From contig JAADHP010000180.1 in the NCBI GenBank assembly GCA_013151785.1, positions 1-6,287 on the forward strand: a stretch of DNA of 6,287 nt, read 5' to 3'. Shown piece by piece: positions 1 to 5,782 of this stretch; within the stretch, counting starts at the first letter, position 1; each line of letters begins with the position of its first letter. Source of the stretch: Nitrospirota bacterium (GTDB lineage: Bacteria; Nitrospirota; Thermodesulfovibrionia; Thermodesulfovibrionales; JdFR-85). A model generated the notes under the pieces. That model was given only the letters and a program-made list of their open reading frames with translations. It was not told where the DNA came from and did not search any database. A program made the translations under genes and the position numbers.

Positions 1-452
1 TTAAACCTCTTCTCTATCTTTAAAATCTTATCAAGTCTCCTTGAGTGTCTCCCTCCTTCAAAGGGTGTTTCTAACCAGGTAAGGAGTACCTTCAAGGCTA
101 CCTCTCGTTTGATAACCCTGCCACCCATAACGAGAATGTTGGAGTCATTATGCAATCTGCTCATCCTTGCTGTATACTCATCATGACAGAGTGTTGCCCT
201 TATACCTGGAAACTTGTTTGCCACTATTGACATCCCGAGCCCGGTACCACAGATCAGGATTCCCCTCTCCACCTCTCCTCTTGCTACTGCAAAGGATACC
301 TGTTCGCCAAAGTCAGGGTAATCTACAGAAGCCTCTTCGTGAGTTCCAAAATCAACAGGTTCAATACCTTTTTGAATAAGGATATCCTTGATGAAGTTTT
401 TCAACTCCAGGCCTGCGTGATCTGAACCTATAGCTATTCTATTCCTCGACAT
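1..452 (-). CDS. rpiB: Ribose-5-phosphate isomerase B, 3' end cut by window edge
   Basis: Interconverts ribose 5-phosphate and ribulose 5-phosphate in the cytosolic non-oxidative pentose phosphate pathway. I translated 150 codons from the ATG at 452-450 down to base 3 without a stop, so the last residues lie outside the window. The family is usually about 145-150 residues, so little is missing. Visible family marks: the N-terminal IAIGSDHAG loop (D11, H12), the ICGTGLGMSI loop with the catalytic-type C68 and T70, RLHNDSN with H101 (the ring-opening histidine position), and the C-terminal GGRHSRR with phosphate-binding arginines R135 and R139. The ATG at 452 is the only sensible start, because a stop codon occurs in frame ten codons upstream with no other initiation codon between. 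No good Shine-Dalgarno site precedes it. It is transcribed away from icd, from a promoter facing the opposite direction. Allose-6-phosphate isomerase is a related alternative activity but is less likely. Confidence 0.96.
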   Translation of the reverse strand, partial: MSRNRIAIGSDHAGLELKNFIKDILIQKGIEPVDFGTHEEASVDYPDFGEQVSFAVARGEVERGILICGTGLGMSIVANKFPGIRATLCHDEYTARMSRLHNDSNILVMGGRVIKREVALKVLLTWLETPFEGGRHSRRLDKILKIEKRF

Positions 453-482
453 GAAGGGGAACTTAAGGAAATAATATCTTTA

Positions 483-513
483 ATCATAAAATAAATAATG
501 CCATTGATGTCAA
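483..513 (-). promoter_or_regulatory. Predicted sigma-70-type promoter for rpiB
   Basis: On the minus strand a perfect TTGACA (-35) lies at 513-508 and TATGAT (-10, 5 of 6 consensus) at 488-483. The spacer is 19 bases, slightly long. An alternative -10, TTTTAT, gives a 16-base spacer. The predicted transcript would start near 476, leaving a leader of about 25 bases before the rpiB ATG. The -35 overlaps the -35 of the opposing icd promoter. Prediction by eye only. Confidence 0.5.
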
Positions 514-533
514 GTGCTTATTTGTTTTATAAT
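504..533 (+). promoter_or_regulatory. Predicted sigma-70-type promoter for the icd operon
   Basis: TTGATG (-35, 4 of 6 consensus) at 504-509 and a perfect TATAAT (-10) at 528-533 are separated by 18 bases. Transcription would start near 540, giving a leader of about 75 bases ahead of icd. The leader holds two near-identical AT-rich segments (TTTTAAAATTC near 582 and TTTAAAATTA near 606) but no convincing riboswitch or attenuator. The -35 shares bases 508-509 with the rpiB -35 on the other strand. Confidence 0.6.
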
Positions 534-614
534 TTAAGGTTCTTTGATATCTTTTGCTACAATTCAGATCTCAAGAGGAAGTTTTAAAATTCTTAGAATA
601 CGAGGTTTAAAATT

Positions 615-1700
615 ATGAGTAAACACACTGTCACACTTATACCAGGCGATGGAGTGGGCCCTGAAATAACAGAGGCAATGGTAAAGGTCATCGAGGCCTC
701 TGGTGTTGATATCAACTGGGAGATAGAGAATGCAGGAGAGGAGGTCTATAAAAAAGAGGGAACACCTTTACCAGAAAGGGTAATTGAATCGATAAAAAAG
801 AATAAAGTGGCAATAAAAGGGCCTGTGACCACCCCCGTAGGAACAGGCTTCAGGTCAGTAAATGTTGCCTTAAGACAGGGGCTTGATCTTTATGCCTGTG
901 TCAGACCCTGTAAATCCTACAAAGGCGCACGGACAAAATATGAAAACATAGACCTTGTAATTGTCAGGGAAAACACCGAGGATCTATATGCAGGAATCGA
1001 GTTTCAAAAAGGTGCAGAAGAGACAGGGCGTCTTATAGAGTTTATAGAAAAAGAAACAGGCCGGCATATCAGGGAAGATTCCGGGATAAGCATTAAACCC
1101 ATCTCAGTATATGGCACAGAAAGGATTGTACGTTTTGCCTTTGATTATGCCCGCAGGAACGGTCGCAAGAAGGTTACCGCTGTTCATAAGGCAAACATAA
1201 TGAAATATTCTGATGGACTATTCCTGGAAGTAGCACGGACTGTGGCACAGGACTATCCGGATATTGAATTTGAGGATAAAATTGTGGATAATATGTGTAT
1301 GCAGTTAGTTCAAAAGCCCGAACTCTATGATGTGTTGGTGCTACCGAATCTGTATGGAGACATAGTATCTGACCTTGGGGCAGGCCTTATTGGAGGGCTT
1401 GGTCTTGCACCCGGTGCCAATATCGGAGATGAGTATGCCGTATTCGAGGCAACTCATGGAAGCGCACCCAAATACAGGGGTCTTAACAAAGTGAATCCCC
1501 TTGCCATGATCCTCTCAGGGGTTATGATGCTACGGTATCTTGGAGAAGAAGGAGCTGCTAATCGTATTGAAGAGGCTGTAAAAGAGGTTGTTGCAGAGGG
1601 CAGGTATGTTACCTACGACATGAAGCCAACCCCTGATGATCCAACTGCAGTAGGCACATCTGAGATGGCAGAGGCAATTATCAAGAGCATCAATAAATAG
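615..1700 (+). CDS. icd: Isocitrate dehydrogenase (short, NAD/NADP-type beta-decarboxylating dehydrogenase)
   Basis: Oxidatively decarboxylates isocitrate to 2-oxoglutarate (or the reverse) in the cytosolic citric acid cycle. It has 361 residues, shorter than the 416-residue E. coli enzyme and typical of the compact IDH/IMDH family form. Visible marks: N-terminal LIPGDGVGPEI; substrate segment S81-x-N83-x-x-x-R87 followed by R97 (LYACVRP); VRENTEDLYAG with R118 and Y125; K192 (HKANIMK); D225 (VDNMCMQLV); and the metal-binding D249/D253 (LYGDIVSDLGAG). The S-x-N motif favours isocitrate over isopropylmalate. In the cofactor region H281-GSAPKY carries K286-Y287, with V293 and Y334. These correspond to E. 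coli K344, Y345, V351 and Y391, the NADP-recognising residues. The partner of R395 is P338, with K337 next to it. Cofactor choice is therefore open and leans to NADP. The start is supported by GAGG at 602-605, nine bases before the ATG. First gene of a four-gene operon; its TAG directly abuts the next ATG. Confidence 0.95.
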   Translation: MSKHTVTLIPGDGVGPEITEAMVKVIEASGVDINWEIENAGEEVYKKEGTPLPERVIESIKKNKVAIKGPVTTPVGTGFRSVNVALRQGLDLYACVRPCKSYKGARTKYENIDLVIVRENTEDLYAGIEFQKGAEETGRLIEFIEKETGRHIREDSGISIKPISVYGTERIVRFAFDYARRNGRKKVTAVHKANIMKYSDGLFLEVARTVAQDYPDIEFEDKIVDNMCMQLVQKPELYDVLVLPNLYGDIVSDLGAGLIGGLGLAPGANIGDEYAVFEATHGSAPKYRGLNKVNPLAMILSGVMMLRYLGEEGAANRIEEAVKEVVAEGRYVTYDMKPTPDDPTAVGTSEMAEAIIKSINK

Positions 1701-2978
1701 ATGGAAGCTATACCCATAAGTATACCAAGCAACCTTATCGGTATTATTGCCATTGTAGTCTGTGTATTGATTGTTGCCTTTCTATCAAGTTCTGAGGCAT
1801 CTCTGATCTCGGTAAATCGTATCAGGATGAAGCATCTTGCTGAAAATGGAGACAAAAAAGCAAAGATTGTACAGTCCATACTCTCTGAACATGACCGTCT
1901 CTTTGGAACGATTCTTTTAACAGAAAACTTCTTTATTATCCTTGCCACATCTCTTGGAACAGCAATTTTATTGAATATCCTTGGAAAAGACGGATGGTTA
2001 ATAGCCTCGCTCATGATGACCATATTGATTGTTTTAATAGGCGAGATAACACCAAAGACCATCGCATTGAGCCATTCAGAGCGGTATGCACTGCTTGTGG
2101 CAAGACCCATAAGGTTCCTCATCACCATAACGAGTCCGATAGTGTGGTTTTTTACGAGACTGCCTGGCTGGCTTCTGAAAATAATGGGTGCCAAGATTCA
2201 TCCTTCACCCTTTGTGACAGAGGAGGACATCAGGGCAATGATAGACCTGGGAGAGGAAACAGGCACGCTTCTTGAGGAAGAAAAGGAGATGTTACAGAAG
2301 GTCTTTGAGTTCGGGGATACCATTGCCTCAGAGGCAATGGTTCCCCGCACCGAGATAGTTGCCATTGAAGACACAGCAACCGTTTCAGAGGCTTTACAGC
2401 TTGTCAAGGAAAAGGGCTTTTCACGTTATCCTGTTATTCAGGAAAAGATGGACAATGTTGTAGGAATACTCTATATCAAAGACATCCTTATAAAGATGGC
2501 CGAAGAAAAAATCTCCCCCGAAACACCTATTAAAAATTTTGTCAGGGAGGCCTACTTTATACCTGAAAACAAACCCATCAGTGAACTCCTTAATGAGATG
2601 CAGAAGAAAAAGTTCCAGATCGCCATTGTCATGGATGAATACGGAGGCACAGCGGGTCTTATAACCCTTGAGGATCTAATGGAAGAGATTGTTGGCAGTC
2701 TTCAGGATGAGTTTGAAAAGATACAGGCAGAAAAGGATGTGGAGGTTATCGATGAGCGAACCTTTATAGTATCTGGCACAACAAGCCTTGATGAGGTAAG
2801 CGATCTTGTAGGTGTAAGGCTGGAAAGTCCTGATTTTCATACCATCGGTGGGTTTGTCTTCGGACTATTTGGCAGATTACCAAAAGAGGGAGAGCAGATC
2901 AGATATCATAATCTCAGATTTTTGATCCTATCCATGGAACAGCGTAAGATATCAAAGATAAAGATAACCAAGCTTTAG
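1701..2978 (+). CDS. CorC/HlyC-family membrane protein (DUF21/CNNM + CBS pair + CorC_HlyC)
   Basis: Inner-membrane protein of the CNNM/CorC family, whose members are linked to magnesium or cobalt efflux and resistance. Older annotations call it hemolysin. It has 425 residues, normal length. Residues about 10-160 form the DUF21 membrane domain with hydrophobic helices near 11-30, 68-93, 99-118 and 130-155, including SSSEASLISVNRIR (29-42) and the conserved GEITPKTIA turn (114-122). Residues about 212-335 hold two CBS domains (MVPRTEIVAIE...SRYPVI...GILYIKD, then AYFIPENKPISELL...VMDEYGGTAGLITLEDLMEEIVG), which typically bind adenine nucleotides. Residues about 350-425 form the CorC_HlyC domain (FIVSGTTSLDEV, FHTIGGFVFGLFGRLPKEGE). 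The ATG immediately follows the icd stop with no gap and no clear Shine-Dalgarno site, so translation is probably coupled to icd. It sits between two citric acid cycle genes. The transported ion is not readable from sequence. Confidence 0.93.
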   Translation: MEAIPISIPSNLIGIIAIVVCVLIVAFLSSSEASLISVNRIRMKHLAENGDKKAKIVQSILSEHDRLFGTILLTENFFIILATSLGTAILLNILGKDGWLIASLMMTILIVLIGEITPKTIALSHSERYALLVARPIRFLITITSPIVWFFTRLPGWLLKIMGAKIHPSPFVTEEDIRAMIDLGEETGTLLEEEKEMLQKVFEFGDTIASEAMVPRTEIVAIEDTATVSEALQLVKEKGFSRYPVIQEKMDNVVGILYIKDILIKMAEEKISPETPIKNFVREAYFIPENKPISELLNEMQKKKFQIAIVMDEYGGTAGLITLEDLMEEIVGSLQDEFEKIQAEKDVEVIDERTFIVSGTTSLDEVSDLVGVRLESPDFHTIGGFVFGLFGRLPKEGEQIRYHNLRFLILSMEQRKISKIKITKL

Positions 2979-2982
2979 GAGG
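2977..2982 (+). promoter_or_regulatory. Ribosome binding site for mdh, overlapping the upstream stop codon
   Basis: AGGAGG lies here. Its first two bases belong to the TAG stop (2976-2978) of the CorC-family gene. The spacer to the GTG at 2993 is ten bases. This strong site fixes GTG as the mdh start, because no in-frame ATG lies nearby. Confidence 0.85.
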
Positions 2983-2992
2983 AATAAAAACC

Positions 2993-3916
2993 GTGAGAAG
3001 AAAGGTTTCTGTAATAGGTGCGGGCAATGTAGGAGCAACCCTTGCTCAATATATCGTCATGGACGGCATTGCAGATGTAGTGCTCTATGACATAGTGGAG
3101 GGTATGCCTCAGGGGAAGGCACTGGATATACTTGAGGCCACCCCGCTGTACAATGTAAGCTCCAGCATAGAAGGAGTGAATGATCTGGAAAGGATAGAGG
3201 GCTCGGATATTGTGGTCATCACAGCAGGTGCCGCACGTAAACCGGGGATGTCCAGGGATGACCTTTTAAATACCAATGCATCCGTAGTAAGAACGGTGAG
3301 CAAAGCAATAAAGCAGTACTGTGCTGATCCAATAGTGATTGTAGTGACAAACCCCATGGATGTGATGGCGCAACTTTGCTGGATCGAGACAGGATTCCCT
3401 ACCCACAGGGTCATGGGCATGGGAGGGATTCTGGATTCAGCCCGGTTCAGAACCTTTGTTGCCGAGGCTACCGGGGTATCTGTAAAGGATGTAGAGGCAC
3501 TTGTGCTTGGCGGTCATGGAGATCAGATGGTTCCGCTGCCACGATTCACTACGGTCAGAGGAGTTTCCATTATCCATCTCCTTTCTGAAGACAGAATCAG
3601 GGCACTTATAGAAAGAACAAGGAATGGTGGTGCTGAAATAGTGTCGCTTCTAAAAACAGGAAGTGCCTATTATGCACCTGCTGCTTCCACCTATCAGATG
3701 GTCAAGTCCATATTACTTGATGAAAAAAGATTTCTTCCTGCAGCAGCCTATCTTGACGGACAGTACGGCATAAAGGGTCTCTTCGTGGGAGTACCTGTTG
3801 TGCTTGGTAAAGATGGTATTGAAAGGGTTGTTGAACTCTCGTTGTCCGATGAGGAAAAGGAAGGGTTCTATAGATCCGTTGATGCTGTCAGGGCACTCGT
3901 TGAAAAACTAACTTAA
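2993..3916 (+). CDS. mdh: Malate dehydrogenase (LDH-like type)
   Basis: Interconverts malate and oxaloacetate with NAD in the cytosolic citric acid cycle. It has 307 residues, normal for the LDH-like MDH group. Visible marks: Rossmann VIGAGNVGAT (7-16); D33 at the end of beta-2 (VVLYD), expected for NAD rather than NADP; the active-site loop AARKPGMSRDD with R82 and R88; VTNPMD with N120; ILDSARFR with D148 and R151; GGHGDQMVPL with catalytic H175; and GSAYYAPAAS near 223-231. R82, rather than glutamine, at the specificity position selects malate over lactate. It starts with GTG; the N-terminus MRRKVSVIGAGNVG matches the expected start of the fold. It lies 14 bases after the CorC-family gene and 14 bases before ndk. 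Sharing a transcript with icd suggests common control of citric acid cycle flux. Confidence 0.97.
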   Translation: MRRKVSVIGAGNVGATLAQYIVMDGIADVVLYDIVEGMPQGKALDILEATPLYNVSSSIEGVNDLERIEGSDIVVITAGAARKPGMSRDDLLNTNASVVRTVSKAIKQYCADPIVIVVTNPMDVMAQLCWIETGFPTHRVMGMGGILDSARFRTFVAEATGVSVKDVEALVLGGHGDQMVPLPRFTTVRGVSIIHLLSEDRIRALIERTRNGGAEIVSLLKTGSAYYAPAASTYQMVKSILLDEKRFLPAAAYLDGQYGIKGLFVGVPVVLGKDGIERVVELSLSDEEKEGFYRSVDAVRALVEKLT

Positions 3917-3917
3917 A

Positions 3918-3924
3918 AAGGAGG
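3918..3924 (+). promoter_or_regulatory. Strong ribosome binding site for ndk
   Basis: AAGGAGG, extended by the next T to match eight bases of the anti-Shine-Dalgarno sequence, is placed six bases before the ATG at 3931 and just after the mdh TAA (3914-3916). It predicts efficient translation of ndk independent of mdh. Confidence 0.85.
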
Positions 3925-3930
3925 TTATCC

Positions 3931-4356
3931 ATGGAACGTACGCTCTCTATCGTCAAACCCGATGGTGTCAAGAAAGGACTCATTGGTGAGGTGATCAGTC
4001 GTTTTGAAAAGGCAGGGTTAAAGGTTGTGGCTCTTAAGATGGTTAAACTTTCCAAAGATCAGGCTATGGGGTTTTACATAGTGCATAAGGACAAACCCTT
4101 TTATAATGGTCTTACCGATTTCATGTCAGAGGGACCCATAGTTGTCATGGTAATTGAAGGGGAGCAAGCAATCTCGAAGGTCAGAGAGATAATGGGTGCA
4201 ACCAACCCCAAAGAGGCTGCCCCTGGTACCATAAGGGCTGATTTCGCCTCTGACATCGAAAGAAACATAGTCCATGGCTCTGATTCCAAAGAGTCTGCCG
4301 ATTATGAGATAGGGTATTTTTTCTCATCCCTTGAAATAAATAGCTCTATCAACTAA
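3931..4356 (+). CDS. ndk: Nucleoside diphosphate kinase
   Basis: Transfers the gamma phosphate of ATP to nucleoside diphosphates through a phosphohistidine, keeping cytosolic NTP and dNTP pools balanced. It has 141 residues, the standard length. Visible marks: ERTLSIVKPDGV with K9; GFYIVHKDKPFY with Y49 and F57; R85 and T91 around EIMGATNP; GTIRADFA with R102; and the signature N112-IVHGSDS with phosphorylated H115. All expected catalytic residues are present. It is the last gene of the icd operon and has the strongest ribosome binding site in the window. The gene end is followed by an AT-rich gap and a long inverted repeat. In organisms with an ADP/GDP-forming succinyl-CoA synthetase ndk can serve the cycle by recycling GTP, which may explain its place beside icd and mdh. 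That last point is inference. Confidence 0.98.
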   Translation: MERTLSIVKPDGVKKGLIGEVISRFEKAGLKVVALKMVKLSKDQAMGFYIVHKDKPFYNGLTDFMSEGPIVVMVIEGEQAISKVREIMGATNPKEAAPGTIRADFASDIERNIVHGSDSKESADYEIGYFFSSLEINSSIN

Positions 4357-4398
4357 AATATATGGCTAATATATCCTATTACCTGCTTTAATTAAAGT

Positions 4399-4425
4399 TT
4401 TACTTCAGGTCTATCTTCGTATGAT
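4399..4425 (+). promoter_or_regulatory. Weak candidate promoter for the envelope gene pair
   Basis: TATGAT (4420-4425, 5 of 6 consensus) is a possible -10, with TTTACT (4399-4404, 4 of 6) as -35 at a short 15-base spacing. It lies inside the inverted repeat, so if used it would start transcription near 4432 in the loop, and the right arm would be in the leader. No better promoter was seen in 4357-4483. The pair may instead depend on read-through from ndk. Confidence 0.22.
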
Positions 4426-4468
4426 TATGTAAATATGACAAGGATAGACCTGAAGAATATTCTTTTTT
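4403..4468 (+). terminator. Long inverted repeat with trailing T-run, probable terminator of the icd-ndk operon
   Basis: The arms CTTCAGGTCTATC (4403-4415) and GATAGACCTGAAG (4443-4455) are perfect 13-base complements. Pairing continues inward with T4416-G4442 (wobble), T4417-A4441, one mismatch, then G4419-C4439 and T4420-A4438, leaving a 17-base AT-rich loop. A run of six T residues follows at 4463-4468, but seven bases separate it from the stem, so it is not a textbook intrinsic terminator. A second element, the perfect 12-base palindrome AAGAATATTCTT (4453-4464), overlaps the right foot of the stem and the T-run and could compete with it. The structure lies 46 bases after ndk and ends 15 bases before the next gene. 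It may therefore instead act as a partial terminator, an mRNA 3'-end stabiliser, or an operator. Confidence 0.55.
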
Positions 4469-4483
4469 CACAACATAAAATAA

Positions 4484-5782
4484 GTGAATATGCTCTATTC
4501 AAGAAAAATTTTAATATCAGTAATTGTAGCTTTGAGCGTTGTATTTCTACAGTCCGGCAGGGTCTTTTCTTCTGAAAAGAATATAACTGTTCCTGAGAAG
4601 AAAATAAACGGGAATATCTTCTCATATAGCTCACTAAACAGAAAAGTGATACTTATCGAGAAAAAGACAGATCGCTTGTTTCTGGTAAATATCCGGGACG
4701 ACACTCCTGTGATCGTTTCAGAGTATCCTGTTGTGACAGGCCAGAACAATGGTGACAAATTGCGGGAAGGAGACCAGAGAACACCTGAGGGTATCTATTT
4801 CATACAAAAATACATCCCTCCCGAAAAGCTAAATACTCTGCTTTTCGGAGATGGTGCCTTTCCCATAAATTATCCAAATCTGGTTGACAGGATACACGGA
4901 AAAACGGGTCACGGTATATGGATCCATGGAAGAGGAAAACTCACAAATGGCAGACGCACCAATGGATGTATCTCTTTAAGCAACAAGGATCTTGCAACAC
5001 TAAAAGCGTTCCTGGTACGTGGTTTTCCTGTGGTAATAACAGAGGAACTTGATTTCCTGACTCCTGAGGAATACAAAAAGGAAAAAGAACGATATCTCAG
5101 ATATCTCAGAGATTTTATTAGCGCATGGCAGAACAATGATTTCCCTTCATTCAAAAAATTCTTTTCCAGATCCTTCAGGTCATCATGGAATGAGGACTAT
5201 GATGTATATCTGGAAAGAAAAAAACGACTTATGCTCCAGTATCCCGAAAAGGATATCACCCTGAAAGACATAATACTGTACAAGGAAAATTCCAGGGAAT
5301 TAATGTATGAGTACAAGCAACTCTACTGTTCAAGTAATTATATTGATTTTGGTCTGAAAAGACTCTACCTTGAAGGTGACAGCAATGGACAATACAGTAT
5401 TATCGCGGAAGAGTATAGAAAGCTTCCTGTGGTACCGGAAATAAAAGGATATATTATTGATTTTATAAACAAATGGCTCTCCTCGTGGAAAAAGCAGGAC
5501 ATCAACAGCTATATATCCTTCTATAGTGCTGATTTCAGGCATGGCTCAATGGATCTGAACGAATGGAGAGAATACAAGGAGAGTGTTTTCAAGAAATCGA
5601 ACATAAAGGATATACAGATAGAAAACATCACCATACAACTTGTTTCAGGTGGCAGGATCAAGGCACGGTTTGTACAGGACTACAAATCAGACATCCTTGA
5701 GGACAGAGGAATCAAGACACTGATTATAGAGGGATGTCCTGAGGATTACAGGATAATTCAGGAGTACTGGAAACCATTATGA
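4484..5782 (+). CDS. Exported L,D-transpeptidase/carboxypeptidase (YkuD) with two tandem NTF2-like C-terminal domains, Csd6/Pgp2-like
   Basis: Periplasmic cysteine enzyme acting on peptidoglycan stem peptides. Residues 1-30 form a signal peptide (basic N-end YSRK, hydrophobic ILISVIVALSVVFLQ, likely cleavage after the SS of RVFSSE). Residues about 54-190 form the YkuD domain: VILIEKKTDRLFLV, the GDQRTPEGIYFI segment (97-107), IWIHG with H148, and TNGCISL with catalytic C162. The common SHGCxR arginine position is S164. Residues about 203-312 and 320-430 are two similar NTF2-like units: FISAWQNNDFPSFKKFF aligns with WLSSWKKQDINSYISFY, and each ends in a LYLEG or LIIEG strand followed by IIxEY-type residues. 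H. pylori Csd6 has one such C-terminal domain and works as an L,D-carboxypeptidase (tetrapeptide to tripeptide). Crosslinking L,D-transpeptidation is the alternative. The GTG at 4484 follows an in-frame TAA; the ATG at 4490 is an alternative start. Neither has a clear ribosome site. Overlaps the next gene by four bases (ATGA). Confidence 0.92.
   Translation: MNMLYSRKILISVIVALSVVFLQSGRVFSSEKNITVPEKKINGNIFSYSSLNRKVILIEKKTDRLFLVNIRDDTPVIVSEYPVVTGQNNGDKLREGDQRTPEGIYFIQKYIPPEKLNTLLFGDGAFPINYPNLVDRIHGKTGHGIWIHGRGKLTNGRRTNGCISLSNKDLATLKAFLVRGFPVVITEELDFLTPEEYKKEKERYLRYLRDFISAWQNNDFPSFKKFFSRSFRSSWNEDYDVYLERKKRLMLQYPEKDITLKDIILYKENSRELMYEYKQLYCSSNYIDFGLKRLYLEGDSNGQYSIIAEEYRKLPVVPEIKGYIIDFINKWLSSWKKQDINSYISFYSADFRHGSMDLNEWREYKESVFKKSNIKDIQIENITIQLVSGGRIKARFVQDYKSDILEDRGIKTLIIEGCPEDYRIIQEYWKPL

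Noticed and set aside
167..379. Open frame on the plus strand of 70 codons
   Set aside because: It lies antisense inside rpiB, its translation is low-complexity Leu/Arg/Pro-rich with no family resemblance, and there is no ribosome site.
504..513. FNR/CRP-type operator in TTGATGTCAA
   Set aside because: FNR needs TTGAT-N4-ATCAA and CRP TGTGA-N6-TCACA. The half-sites here abut without the required spacer, so the block is better read as two overlapping -35 elements.
615..1700. 3-isopropylmalate or homoisocitrate dehydrogenase instead of isocitrate dehydrogenase
   Set aside because: The substrate helix has S81-x-N83 followed by ALRQGLDLYACVRP, the isocitrate form. No leucine or lysine biosynthesis genes adjoin it, while mdh is in the same operon.
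1613..2194. 193-codon open frame on the minus strand
   Set aside because: It is opposite the DUF21 domain of the CorC-family gene, whose family motifs are clear. The antisense translation has no recognisable domain, and hydrophobic stretches are expected from the complement of membrane-helix codons.
2993..3916. Lactate dehydrogenase
   Set aside because: Arginine R82 occupies the specificity loop position where lactate dehydrogenases have glutamine.
4425..4758. Two minus-strand open frames at the start of the YkuD gene
   Set aside because: They overlap the signal peptide and YkuD coding sequence, have no ribosome site or known motif, and are explained as shadows.
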